Below are positions 11,747 through 23,560 of a stretch of 64,000 bases of DNA, one piece after another. The notes below the pieces were generated by a model. It saw nothing but the letters and a program-made list of their open reading frames with translations, ran no database searches and had not been told where the DNA came from. Made by a program: the position numbers and the translations under genes. The stretch's first letter is position 1. Each line of letters begins with the position of its first letter. This DNA is from Rhyzopertha dominica (Eukaryota > Arthropoda > Insecta > Coleoptera > Bostrichidae), in assembly GCA_025024175.1 (NCBI GenBank), contig QCXZ01000003.1, positions 37,782,257-37,846,256 on the forward strand, written 5' to 3'.

Positions 11747-13164
11747 TGAACTACTTCTTGCAATGTCTGGATGGATTAACTAGGGAATATTCTCTTCAGC
11801 AGAGCTTACTAGATGTTCTTATTCCTATGCCAGTTATATTAATCTAAAAGAAAAAAAAATAAGTTTTCAAGAAAATATTTAATAATGTGTAGTTGTATCC
11901 GCGAAATTTTTACAGATTTTAGCATTTATGGCCAATTTTCGAAAATCTTATTCTTAAGTAATCTTCTTAATACCATAAGCCATAAGCGAACTGTCAAGAA
12001 GTGTCTATTAAATCAGCATAATTTTGTGTCTCGTAATAGATAACTGTTGCTGTTGGCTATCCTTTCCTGCAAGTATTTTTGATACACACTATTAATTTAT
12101 TATGTAGTAATTTAGGCACGTGCTAGTGCTATTTGCTAGTATGTTGCTTGTATTTATTATTTTTTATAGATGAGCAATCCCATTTTTACTTTGACCTTAA
12201 ATTAAGCGGATATCCTGGGTTATCTAGTACTGTGATCGTCTTCGCTTTTATATACCAACGTAATAGTTGGTACTAGTTGGTAGCATACAATTGGAAAACG
12301 TGAGGACTCACACTTTTTGCTTTAGCAGTAACTTACGGTATATTGCCCCATGAATCTTCATCGCACGTTACTTTCTTACGGATTGTTGACGCTGCAAAGC
12401 CGCAATCGTACTTCCGTGTGTTGACAACAATTATTGACGATAGGGCGATATGGATAAGGAATTTTATCCTGCACTGTCATTATTATTCGCTTATGCAGTC
12501 GGGTTCTGGAAACGCCACGGTTCGTGCTGCAATTCACGTGCCAGATCTTAGGCAGGCTAGAAAATCATGTGGTGGTACTACTACTACCGTAAGTAATATT
12601 TTTTGATGAATATAAATACTTCTTAATTTTATAATCCAGCAGTTTTTTGGTATTCACATTTCGGTAATATTTTTTTAACAAAATTTTCCTCTGTGGTTGC
12701 GAGTTTACCGCTCAAGCAGACGGACACCTATCCAACCTAGGCGTTATAACTTTTATACTTTTAAACTCTTTTTCCTTAAATATTTCGGCTAATAACATTT
12801 TTGCGTAGAATTTTATTCGTTTACTGTATGTACCTTAGCATTCGATTCTAATATAATACTTAACACAGTATTAATGAATTTTCTTATTAAGTGATAACAC
12901 GTATCCGTCAAATCTGAAAGGTGTGATTTAGTTAGTTAGTTAGTTATTTTTTCCTAAATGGATTTATAAACAGACATAACTTCCAGTACTGGTGTAGTGA
13001 AAGTCCTCACTGGATAATGGAACAGCATACACAGTATTATCAGAAATAAATGTGGGGGCAGGTATTAACAAATTATAGGTCCATACTTCCTGAATGTAAA
13101 TGTAACACCAGATATCTATTAACCTACTACGTTATAATATTGTACCAGACATACATTAATTTCT
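11747..13164. other. Gene-free stretch
   Basis: Nothing recognisable. An 87-codon frame at 12343-12606 ends just before a good splice-donor-like GTAAGTAA, but the peptide resembles no family I know. A short (GTTA) microsatellite lies near 12930-12948. Confidence 0.45.
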
Positions 13165-13169
13165 AGGGG

Positions 13170-13500
13170 AAGATTCGCCGTTTTGTTGACTTAACTTAAT
13201 GCACGTTTTGGTGCAATTTGATTATTTTGAATATTTCTTTAAATCCTTCTATCTCTTTTATTTTTGATGTTACATACCATTAATAAAGTAGTGTGCTTCA
13301 GTTTGATATACGTTTTGTCATATTTGTGATATGACATAAACTTATGTTTTTTTTTAATAGAAACTACAGTTAGATATGCATTCGTAAAGTTGGCGTTTTT
13401 TTACCTATTCGACGATATAAAATTTTCTGTATTATTTTTGTATTGTTTTTAAATAGTTAGCCATGGAACATTGTTTCTTGTATTTGACAGTTAGAACTGA
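13170..13500. repeat. Left long terminal inverted repeat
   Basis: Matches the reverse complement of 15150-15590 over most of its length. Shared blocks include GATATGACATAAACTTATG (13329-13347), TTTCTTTAAATCC, AATAAAGTAGTGT and TAAATAGTTAGC. The right copy is longer by several small insertions. Confidence 0.7.
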
Positions 13501-13599
13501 GCACTAAAAATTCATGTACTTCTAAGTTGAAAATAAAGTTTTCAAATCTAGAAAAGCTTAATATGGTTGAATGCTACATTATATTCCGCAAAAATTCCG

Positions 13600-14560
13600 T
13601 TCGAATTTCATCGCTAGCAAGATCGCCGTCAGCCTTCTTTAAAGCAATTTAAAAGGCTTTATGATAACTTAGGACAATATGGCTCTTTTTGTAAACCAAG
13701 ATATCGGTCCAGGGGTATAAATGAAGTTACACAAATAAACATTTTGGCAAGTGTAAACATAAATCCGTCATGTTCAATACATGACATTACCTTAAATACT
13801 TCACAAAGCACTGTTGTAAAAACATTGAAATTACATAGATTTCATCCCTACAAGCTTGCAGTTAGCCAAACATTACATGCTGGGGATGAAGATCGGCGTC
13901 TGGAGTTTTGTAACTGGTACAGAAACATGTGTGCAGAAAACCCACAGTTTTTTTAAGATTACGTGGTCGGATGAAACAAAATTTACAAACTGCGGTATGT
14001 TTAACCGACATAATGAACATCTCTGAGTACAAGAAAACCCTCGCAATGTGCAGCAAAGAAGACCTCAAATCAGATTTGGGTTTAATGTTTTGGTGCGGTA
14101 TTATTGGTTCCACCATTCTAGGTCCGTACATTTTTGACCATTCTTGAAGTGGTGAACGTTACCTTAATTTTTTACAAAATGAATTTGAAGAAATCTTTCA
14201 AGATTTAATCTTGGAGGTACGTAGAACAACAACACGATGGAGCGCCTCCCCATAATACAGTGCAAGTAAGGAATTATCTAGACCAAATGTATACAAACAC
14301 GTGAATAGGAAGAAACGGACCTGTTACCTTGCCGCCACCTTCTCCAAATATATCTGTTTTAGATTTCTTTTTATGGGGTACAATGAATAAAAAACAAAGT
14401 GTACTTAAGGAACTATAAAACAGTTGATGACTTAAGAGCTACAGTTTTACAAGCTTTTGCTACAATTGACAGATTTTCTATTAGGAAGGCAACTTATTCC
14501 ATTTTAAAAAGATGTAATTTATGCATACAATATAATTGGAGGATTAAGTAAGAATTTAGG
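13600..14560 (+). pseudogene. Mariner-superfamily (DDE) transposase relic
   Basis: The N-terminal helix-turn-helix region reads through 13720-13960 with INPSCSIHDITLNTSQSTV, then FHPYKLAVSQTLHAGDEDRR and LEFCNWYRNMCAENPQFF, the usual run in insect transposases of this type. The catalytic part continues with frame changes: a WSDETKF-like site near 13965, LMFWCGIIGSTILGPYIFDH at 14080-14145, HDGAPPHNTVQVRNYLDQ at 14233-14290 with the second catalytic aspartate, and SPNISVLDFFLWGT at 14340-14380, where the third acidic residue of the SPD motif is replaced by N. In-frame stops occur at 13954 and 14300. The enzyme normally cuts and joins transposon ends in the nucleus. The copy is dead. Confidence 0.82.
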
Positions 14561-14740
14561 ATGGCAATGCCATCTGTCAGCATTACACTGACATGATGAC
14601 AAAGCCACCTAGCTGCCTTAACGGGTATTACTTCCTAAAGGAAGTGACCTGTAGCCTGACAAATTGGCGTGCAACTGCATACTTCAATTTGACAGCAGGC
14701 CTCCACGGCACTTTTTGCTAGCGGGCAAGAACCGACATGC

Positions 14741-15025
14741 ATTAAAGTGCATGTCTATGCTGTGGTGTCTACACCTCAACCAACTGCAGATAGATCTATT
14801 TCGCTATCATTATAACTCATCAGTGCAGTTTAGGTCTAGTGCAGACAGCACGGTATAGAACTGGTTTTGCTTATCATACCATTGCTTTGGTATATAAGCA
14901 AAACCAGTTCTATGCCGTGCTGTCTACACTAGACCTAAACTGCACTGATGAGCTGTAATGACAGCGAAATAGATCTATCTAGAGTTGGTTGAGGTGTAGA
15001 CAGCACAGCATAGACATGCATTTTA
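14741..15025. repeat. Long near-perfect foldback hairpin
   Basis: The left arm (about 14741-14873) and right arm (about 14891-15025) are reverse complements with only a handful of differences, joined by a loop of roughly 15-20 bases around CCATTGCTTTGG. Arms of about 130 bp can form one long stem. There is no coding potential. It may be a foldback MITE; if transcribed it would be a Dicer or hairpin-RNA substrate. Confidence 0.8.
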
Positions 15026-15149
15026 ATTAGAGGATTGTTTGAACACCTATTATAGTAATTAATATATTTTTTTATTTAGTTTTTTGTGTTGTGTTTGCAT
15101 TTTCTTGTTATGTTAGCTGTTAAATACATTATTTATTATTTATTTTAAA

Positions 15150-15590
15150 TGTGAGTTTTTATGAAACAAAACAATGTATTTCATAGCTAACTATTTAGAA
15201 GACAAACAACAAAAATACAGAAAATTGGACATAACTCTGGTATTTTTCAAAATAATTATACCGAGGGTTATATCGTTGAACACGTGAAAAAAATCGCCGA
15301 CTTTGTTAATCCATAGCCATGTATAGATCCTTTTTAAAAAAATCATAAGTTTATGTCATATCTCAAATAAGAGAAAACGCATAACAAACTGGAGTACACT
15401 ACTTTATTAAGGGCAAAACTATCTACAACTTTTGTATTTACATTTTTTTGTAACATAAAAAACAAAAGAGATAAAGGGATTTAAAGAAATCCCTAAAATT
15501 TAGTTTTTTTCAAATATCTAGTATGTCAAAAACTTTTTTTTAAAAACCAAAACGTTCATTGAGTTGAATTTTTCTGCATTTAACCTTCCT
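15150..15590. repeat. Right long terminal inverted repeat
   Basis: Reverse complement of 13170-13500, with extra short insertions in the outer half. It shares the CATAAGTTTATGTCATATC block at 15345-15363. Confidence 0.7.
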
Positions 15591-15656
15591 TCTAGCTCTG
15601 CTAGTTTTCGAGATCCCCATACTGGCCATCGAAAGAAACTATAATATATACATATA

Positions 15657-15980
15657 ACCTATTCTCCTGGTGGTGGCGGGCTTTTTGCTTCCTTTTTGTA
15701 ATAAAAATTACAGGCGTTGTTTTACGTTTCGGCCTTTTTCAAAATTTTATTTTCTGGTCTGTGTGAAGAGATGATTGTCTGTTTTGTGATATTGCGTCGT
15801 GCGACGAGCATACGATGAACTAAGATGAACAAGCAATATCACAAAACAGACAAATCTTGTGCACTCTGCAGACAGATCAGAAAATAAAATTTTGAAAAAG
15901 GCCGAAACGTAAAACAACTCCTGTAATTTTTATTACAAAAAGGAAGCAAAAAGCCCGCCACCACCAAGAGAATAGGATAA
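15657..15980. repeat. Inverted repeat with GGCCGAAACG motif
   Basis: The arms 15657-15802 and 15832-15980 are reverse complements of roughly 140 bp with few differences and a loop of about 30 bases. Each arm carries a GTTTCGGCC or GGCCGAAACG motif and TGTAATTTTTATTAC. The GGCCGAAAC run resembles the second half of the Penelope-type tail motif seen elsewhere in the window. The near identity of the arms suggests recent formation or gene conversion. Confidence 0.75.
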
Positions 15981-17373
15981 TAACAACACACGGTTCCGCC
16001 AAAGCAAACAAATATATGTATAAGGTATAACATCTTCCCAAGTTATTAGATAGGACGTCGGGGAATTATTGAATAAATACCGATGTAAGTTTATTTGCAA
16101 GAGCTGAGATACAGAATCCTACACGAAATTCAAGAAATACTACTGCACGATTTATTTAAATAATCAAGTATTACGAGCATTAGAATTATTATCAAATGAA
16201 TAAAAACTAATTTTGACGCATGCATAACCTGCTTTGATAATGCTTTTGTCGTTTATTTGGTTTATTTGAAAACACGATATTTTTTTTAATTTTGTCATCA
16301 TTCCAAACACAATAAACACAAGGTTATTTTAAGGATAAGAAGAGGAATTTAAATCCACAAAAAATTATTTGATTGTCTTAAAAAAAGAATTATGCTGCCA
16401 CGAAAATGATTTGGCAGATAAAAACAAAAAGTAGGCTTAGAAATGAAAAACAATTGGTAAAAAACGTTTATTACATTATGCTGTTAAGTTCATAACTACA
16501 GAATTAATCATGTTATTCCATACTTTTGGCTTACCAACTTTTTTAAATGATAAAACTTAAGGATGGATCTATGGCTGCACCCAATAGGCTAATGTAAGCC
16601 TTTTTTAAATGGTAGGTATTTTACTTTGATTATAAACGATTGCCAGAATAAACAAAAACGCCTAAAATGCCGAATAATATGTACCCACAAAAAACAATAA
16701 ATTGTGAAAATATTTAAGAGGACTATTCATAATGACGGATACTAGTTTATGAGAAAATTCACAGATATCCCTTGCTAGTTCAAAATTTTGTCATTTAATG
16801 CAAGGTTTGTTAACGTCCAGAAAAAATGGGACACCGTGTATAATGCAATAAATAATTTTATAGCGTAAATAGTTTCATTCAGTACAGTTTTTATCTTAAA
16901 TTTTTAGTACTACCTTAGCTACAGTACGTCTCTCCTACTCAAAGCCACCAAACTGAAGTTACATAATAGCGTTTTTGCCATGGATACGTGCGGCGTTTCG
17001 GAAATTCCCTGTGACAACTTTTTTATTTTCACACGTGGTAAATGCTACAACGGTAACTATTGATCTGGGTTATTAACTTCCGATCATTCGTCCCTCAATA
17101 GCCTAAAGCTAAACACTTAAAAGGTTCACAAATATAAATAATTTCATAAAAGATTCGCACTTAGCATTTTTTTCTGTTATTAAAGGAGATACATGATGTA
17201 CAAGTATTTAGCACTGTGAAACAAGTGTTTTGGAATAATATGTATCTATAAATTAATGAAAAAAGGCTTTCATCAACATATGGATGTAGAATATTGTGAT
17301 CCATCGTATACTTTTTGTGTGATTGTAAAATGATGTACAGCTTCACTAGATTTCTTTTTTGCTTAATGCTTTA
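15981..17373. other. Gene-free stretch with one possible mariner terminus
   Basis: No genes are seen. The string GGGACACCGTGTATA at about 16828-16842 has the form of an insect mariner-type terminus (TATACACGGTGTCCC on the other strand), but no partner end was found. Confidence 0.4.
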
Positions 17374-17696
17374 TAACGCGCGTTAATAAGAAAACGGGTC
17401 GAGTAAGCCGGTGATGCCGTTGTGAACGTATGTCGCAGTGGTGGTGCAACAAACTGGACGAACTGTCACTTGTGTAGATTGCTAACATTGTAACATTGCT
17501 AGGTTATGTTTTGCATCTTTGCTTGACTAAAATACTAACGTTACGATTATTCATAAGGTATTCCTGAACTTTTACCTAAACGGAATCAGCAGTATTCGTA
17601 TTAGTAACAGGTAACTTTACACAGCAGGCGCTAACGGGCGTTAGGAAAAGAAAACCATGGCTTGCTTAACACGTTTTTCTTTACGAACGCCCGGTA
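17374..17696. mobile_element. MITE with TA target duplication
   Basis: Inverted ends of about 33 bp face each other at 17376-17410 and 17660-17694. Both have the core GGGCGTT or GCGCGTT, then an A-rich run, then CGGGTC or CGTGTT and AAGCAAGCC or AGTAAGCC. Each end is bordered by TA (17374-17375 and 17695-17696), the duplication made by Tc1/mariner-type transposases. The 320-bp interior is noncoding. A related end occurs at 33027-33088. Confidence 0.6.
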
Positions 17697-18619
17697 CAAT
17701 ATATCTATAGATATCTTTATTAAGAATGTATATCTGTAAGAATATTTAAGAATATTTTTCTAAATGAACTAATGCGTTAAGATAATGACGATAGAAGATA
17801 AGGAATGCATTCGCATTTGTGCAGTTTATGAGTGCAAGCTACGCATTGCGCATCGGTTTCAGTATCGGTTGTGCCGCGCCCTATGTATTTAATAACGCTT
17901 GGTCACCATGCTTGTTACTGACCTAGTGTCTACACAATTGCTTTTGGAACATCTAACTTTCAGGTATGGGTTGGCTTATTCGTTTATTCAATTAACGTAT
18001 TGTAAAAAATGTTACATAAAGCATCGTCTTATAGCAGCAATATATTTTTGTATCTCTTATTATTGCTACCTATACAAATCATTTTCTTGAAATTGCGTTG
18101 TTGTTTTAAGTCAGCTCTTTAATTGATAATTGTCTATATAAAAGCAATCTGTTAATAAGCTCTAAATAACCGCAGGTGGACAAAATAACTATCTTGAATG
18201 AATCAAAGTTGTCTTGGCAGATACCTATTACAAATGCACCGATTGAAATGGATATTTAACCACAATAATTCCATAAAATATTGCGCTGCTGCTGTTACAT
18301 GCTACACGATAAGATTATACGCAAGATATAGAACAGATTTCACAAAAAAATATCCGCGAATACCTCATTTTAGAAAAATGCTTTGTTTGTAAGAAGTGAT
18401 GTTACCGGCAATTTTTTTTAATAGTAGCCCATTTTTCAACAGGATAACCACAGAGTACGTTTTCCTGAGTAGGAAAATATCAAAAGAGCGTGACCTTGGA
18501 GTTTTGCATTTGTTCTTTCAAAGCTTTGTTGTATTTTACTGTTTAATTGCCTAAAAGTATTCCGAATTCATTTTTCTTTCGTCATCTATTTCAAAATAGT
18601 CCGTCGTTTCAGTGAAGGA
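17697..18619. other. Gene-free stretch
   Basis: Several 60-65 codon frames occur here, but none shows family motifs and codon use is unremarkable. Confidence 0.45.
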
Positions 18620-19410
18620 AATAATAGAAATTTTGACGATGATTGATTACGGAGATAGAGGTCTAACACAAGTAGAAATAAATATGCCAACAGAGAACTA
18701 CGAGTAGTATACAGTCCACCGTTAAACAGATCAAGCAAAATTTTTTGGAAGTGGGCCATGTGAGAGATTTCCCTAGAGTTGGTCGGCCAACAGCATTAGA
18801 AGATGTTAAATTACACATTCTACTTCAAAAGGCAGCAATCAACGAAATAGTTCGTTGTTGTCTTGAAATATTTGATATTGGAAATGCCACCCGTATAAAG
18901 CGGTTTTGGTCCAAGAACTAAACGGTAATTCCGACCGTCGGTTACTCTTTTGCATAACCACGTTTTAGTGAAATTCTGACGCAGTATTGTATTTTCCATT
19001 GTGACTACCTTTATATCTTGACAGCACAGTAAACCGGCAAACATGTAGATAGATGTATTGGTCTTCCGGAAATACACGCTGGAAAATGGAAACCCAGCTA
19101 ATTTCCAGAAAAACTTAACGTTTGGGCCTGCATTATTTAGTCATTTTTTTAAAGACGCGTTAGCAAGTGAAAGATACACACAAGTATTTGGTAACCTGTA
19201 AATTAATCGTAGGGAAACTTTATAGAATGCCCTCCTAGATCTCTGGATTTCACCCCTTGACTATTTCTTATGAAGGTATTTAAAAAGCGTCGTATATTTT
19301 AGTAGACCAACTACCATCGTCGAACTAGAAAATTGGTACGAAATGCTGGCAATTCCAGGCGAACTCTTGGAGGTGATTTAAAAGAATCTGCTTAGATTTT
19401 CTTCTGCTTT
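18620..19410 (+). pseudogene. Second mariner-superfamily transposase relic
   Basis: The plus strand gives an N-terminal DNA-binding piece (STVKQIKQNFLEVGHVRDFP then VGRPTALEDVKLHILLQ, 18709-18830), typical of the helix-turn-helix and following linker in insect DDE transposases. After a decayed middle, catalytic-domain pieces return: LNVWACII-like sequence near 19118, SERYTQVFGNL near 19167-19200, a SLDFTPLDYFL-like piece near 19240-19270 (usual form SPDFTPLDYFLWG) and TTIVELEN near 19311-19334. At least four frame changes and several stops separate these. It differs from the 13.6 kb and 27.6 kb transposases and so is a different family. Its terminal repeats were not found. Confidence 0.65.
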
Positions 19411-21166
19411 ATTTATTATCTATACAAAACCTTAGTTGTTTTCTACTCGTTGTTTGCAGATATTGATTCCAATAAATTAGATTGATTTTTTGAAATGAAA
19501 TTATAATTTGCCTCATAATATATTTGCAATGCTCGACCTCGTGCTCGACATTAAGTAAAAAAAGAAACACTAAAATGCTTCATCCGCAGATAACTTGTAC
19601 TTGCATTTTTAAAACTTTGGAATCGAATATCTTTAAAACTTAGCTTATCAAGGTCACACTTTTTTGACATTTACGTATTGTATGGAATGCGTTGTAAAAA
19701 ATGTGTTGTTTAAAAAGATTGTCTATGGCGTCATAATTCAAAAGGAAAACACGAACAAAAAAAGCCAGTTCCGGAAAAAAGTGACATTTAAAAAAAGTAT
19801 TCGTGGATTTTATACAAAAATCGTTCTAAAATGATTTATGGAATTTATTTTATAACTTTACGGGGTCATCTTATATTGTCTTTCCATTCTGTCTTTAATG
19901 CTTATCATATCAAATTGGAATTTTATACAAAATAGACGGTATTAGATAAAGGGCATGATGCGAATGAAGAAAAGACCCTCGGGGAACTGAAAACAGCGTT
20001 TTATTTTGCACAGAGAGCACAAATTAAAAGGCAGACTGCACTTGTTGGTACCTATAGTTACTCATAAATCGTCAATTCCAGAACTATTTAATAGAAACTT
20101 GTTGAAAAGAATTAGGTACATTATGCTAGTTTGACATATTTCTGGCTAGTTATGCGCTAAAAATGCAACTGGTTGCGGCTTTTCCATTCGTACTTGACTG
20201 ATTTTATTAACATACATTCTGGTTAGTTCAAAAGTCAGACTGTTAATTCAAAAACTACTGCGCACGTATTTGTTTAAGTTATGTAACTGACCATGTTTTT
20301 GTGAATATGTTAAATTCTTAAAAGGTTCTGAGATTGTTGGCTATAATTAAAGAAAATCTTTTATATTGGAGTAATCATATAATCAAGGACTGTTAACAAT
20401 TCGTAGATCTGGCACATTTACATAGCTGTTACTTTTTTAATTCTCACAAGTATAAATACATGTACAGTCTATAAATAAGGCAATAATTTAAATTACAAGG
20501 TGCTTTTGATCACCTTAGTTTTAATAATGACTAGCTATCAATAATTTCGATGTTGGTTTACATAACAACAAATCATCACACATTATAGGTAAATAAGTTG
20601 TTATCACCCATTAGTTTGGTAAATATAGATGACTTTTAATACTTTGTAGACTTGTACAATTAAAAGATTTGAAAGAACATCTATGTGTTTTAAATTATAC
20701 AGACAGCATTGGGTCATTTTTAGATTTGTCACCTACGTAGCAGCATGTGAAAATTCTATCTCCTTATTTTATGAACTTAACATCCTGCATTTGAATAATT
20801 GTGTATGTGTGATTGTATTACGAAGTTCCCTTGAAATGGCCCACAGCTAAGTTTCCTTGCACGAATGCATTTGCATTTTACGGATCACCTGTTGAAAGAT
20901 GTAGTCGGGACGCACATATAAAAATAAAGTGCGCAGAATAGAACCACTTGACACTGTTGCCATGTGAAGAGCAAAATTTTGTGAGTTACTTATATCGTAT
21001 CTCAAAGTAACTAGACGTTGCGTTGTTCCATATTTATTAGTGGATGAAACAACATCTTCAAAAGCATATTCGTAGAGTTGCGAAATTTACTTCATGTCAG
21101 TTGCTGACGTAGTAATTTATAAAACTGCTCGATATGTAACAACAATTTAGAATATCTAAATACTTA
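19411..21166. other. Gene-free stretch, one small unexplained frame
   Basis: A 43-codon open frame at 19936-20067 (plus) has protein-like composition (GELKTAFYFAQRAQIKRQ) but no family that I recognise; it may be a relic of a transposon. Nothing else stands out. Confidence 0.35.
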
Positions 21167-21195
21167 TTCGGCGGCTAAGCTGCCGTCTTCAGTAG
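21167..21195 (-). ncRNA. Hammerhead-like tail relic
   Basis: On the minus strand CTACTGAAGA is followed by a stem CGGC...GCCG and then CCGAATA. The CUGANGA half is complete; the GAAA half has decayed to GAAU. It is the same family as 11711-11746, and both may be ends of Penelope-like copies. Confidence 0.35.
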
Positions 21196-21295
21196 AAGTA
21201 TAAAGTAATAAAGTAAGAAAAGGATTTTTCATACATCGTTTAATGTAACGCAAAGAAAACTAATTTTAGAGGTACCCACCGAAGGTAATGGTACT

Positions 21296-21770
21296 TATAC
21301 AGAGTGTTCACGCTAACAGTCTACAATAGCTAACTTTTTAATTTGAAATTTTAGAGTACTGGTTTAAATGGGGAAGTTTCTTAATTTTTTGAGAATAATT
21401 TCATGGTGTTTACAAAAAAACAATTGAACATCTTCTGTCAAAAATATTGACTATTTGTTATTGAACGGGCCCACTTTTTATAGCGTATTTGATTCACCAC
21501 ATCAATTTAAACACAAAAGTGCTAAGATACCAACACAATATAGTCATTTGTTTTTGAGATATTTCAGGTAATATGATTTGTGTTCACGAAACAGTCTACA
21601 ATAGCTAACTTTTTTCTTTGAAGTAGTAGAATGATGTTCAATTGTTTTATTTGTAAACACCATCAAATTCTTCTCAAAAAATCAAGCAACTTTCCTATTT
21701 AAACCACTATTCTACGATTTCAAATAAAAAAGTAAGCTATTGTAGACTGTTAGCGTGAACACCTTGTATA
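21296..21770. mobile_element. MITE with TA ends and internal third terminus copy
   Basis: The ends are TATACAGAGTG (21296-21306) and, in reverse complement, TATACAAGGTG (from 21770). Inverted repeats extend about 135 bp inward from each end with few differences, through TTCACGCTAACAGTCTACAA. The 475-bp element has no coding frame. A further copy of the terminal sequence, in left-end orientation, lies inside at about 21579-21620, directly beside the inner edge of the right arm. Terminal TA and TATACAG are typical of mariner-type MITEs. Confidence 0.8.
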
Positions 21771-23040
21771 CTCGATTTTACGCGCGTCCGTCCTTGAATA
21801 GTGAGATCTCGGTTTCTAAGCATCACGTTGACTTAGGGTTTTCGTTAGATGATATATTATGGTCTGTCTGTAGGCGTGTTCAAACAATTTTTTTTTTCTA
21901 GAATCACTAGGATGCTGCCCATGTGGTCAAAGTTGGATATATTTTTTCATGTGTGTCGTTGATCTTTGTTTTTGATGCTAAGTATGATGGTATCTATATG
22001 GTATGACAGAGAAGTTGCAAAAATCTTATCTTGTGGCCATCAGAAATTATTTTATGATACTTACCTACTGTCGGATAATATGCATTTTGTTGAGTCTGAT
22101 ATTGCTCAGATACAATCTGAAATGCTTTACGATTACTTTATTTTATTTTTTATCAGAGATTTAGCAGTCGTATTTGAAATCTTGTGATTTTATCGAAAAA
22201 TATAAGACTTGGCAAGCGTTGTTCGTAATAAAGATGCGCTCATAGTGCTTGTATAATAAGAGTAGGTATAAACATTGTCCTTGACGCGGATCTGGAAGCA
22301 GCATTCTAAAATTTTATATCCGTAAACATCCGTGCACAAAAAATCTTCAAATTTGCTATTTAGATTATCCACTTAAATACGGCGACTTTTAATTGGCTTT
22401 ATAATGAAACCCATATATAGGTAACTTATCTAATTTTTGCTCGTTTTAGATGATGTCATTAGTGTAAAGTACGAAGTGCGGAACTGGTAATTAAATAAAG
22501 ATATTCCAAACTTTAAAATGTTTCCTGCGATCATCACCGACGAAGTTGTTTTGGAACTAAAGAAATTCGTGTATATGAACCATGTTATCCTAATGTCAAA
22601 TAAGTTTGTAGGTACATATACAGTCCGTAGGTTGCCTATAATTTTGCTACATCCAGAATGTTCCCTTTCCTATATATTCCGAACATAGCGACCTGTTGAA
22701 TAATAAATCGTGACTAATAATCAGACTTTGAACTTGTTTTCTGTTGGGAATGGGACCCTACAATACATATAAAGAATTATTCCTTCCTTGACATTTTAAT
22801 CATATAAAATTTCGACTGTCAGCATCTATTTTCATATCGATCTTTTTGTAAACATATTTATTGCAATTACTTACTCAAACTTCGGTATATTGAGTAAGTG
22901 TTGCATTTTAGAACCTACATTTCTTTTAATCATTGGAAGAATGAAGAATTGTTGAATTTTATTTAAAGCTTCAAAAATACACCACACTTAACTGGCTTCC
23001 GTTTTTCAAATGCCTTATTACGTATTAAAATAATTTAGCA
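21771..23040. other. Gene-free stretch
   Basis: A 57-codon frame beginning at ATG 22518 and a 73-codon frame at 21966-22187 show no recognisable motifs. No structural repeat is seen. Confidence 0.4.
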
Positions 23041-23044
23041 ACAG

Positions 23045-23560
23045 GTGGATTGTGTTCCCGACTGGTGTAACCAAAACCTTCTTGCACTAAATATAGGCAA
23101 ATGCAATGTTGTCTCTTACGGTCGAGTACAAAGTATGCTTGACTTTCACTGTAGTATAAACAACCAGACATTAAAAAAGCTAAACTCCGTCAGAGATTTT
23201 GGTATTGTTTTTGACCACAAATTCCTCGTTAATGAACACGCATCTGGCATAATGAAAGTATAATATTCATCTTACGCTTTTATATAGAGAAATTGCAGTC
23301 TTTTCAAAAATAACAATACCTTAGCAGGCTTTACTTCTCGTGGGTGCGATCCAGGCTGGAGTATGCTGCACTTTCTGGTCTCCCTTTTAAAAAATTAACA
23401 TAGATCTACTGGAATTCGTTCAACGTAAATTATTAAAGTTGTTTACCTTTCGAGTGAAAGAAGTTTGTGACTATTAGATGCTATCAGTTGCTCCTTGATA
23501 ATTTTGGATACGAGTCAATATATTCCCGGCGCGGTATAGTGAGTTTTAATTAATTAACAC
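23045..23560 (+). pseudogene. LINE ORF2 C-terminal fragment
   Basis: The frame 23045-23263 gives a thumb-region segment of a Jockey-type non-LTR reverse transcriptase: WCNQNLLALNIGKCNVVSYG, then LKKLNSVRDFGIVFDHKF, the usual DLGV-type box after the palm. Further down in other frames come RSRLEYAA-like sequence near 23345-23370, LLEFVQRKLLKLF at 23407-23446 and YQLLLDNFGYES near 23482-23520, all from the same C-terminal domain. The palm and everything N-terminal are absent, so the copy is 5'-truncated as is usual for LINE insertions. It differs from the LINE at 8.9 kb. Frameshifts and stops make it inactive. Confidence 0.8.

Larger units (their letters stand above)
13165..15595 (+). mobile_element. 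IS630/Tc1/mariner-type transposon with long inverted ends
   Basis: A transposase relic (13600-14560) lies between two long inverted repeats, left about 13170-13500 and right about 15150-15590. Gene position, orientation and flanking repeats together define one element of about 2.4 kb. The outer ends and target duplication are too decayed to fix. A foldback hairpin at 14741-15025 lies between the transposase and the right terminal repeat and looks like a later insertion. Confidence 0.65.

Noticed and set aside
12343..12606. 87-codon frame ending before a GTAAGTAA donor
   Set aside because: The peptide resembles nothing known and there is no acceptor or Kozak start; a chance coincidence is more likely.
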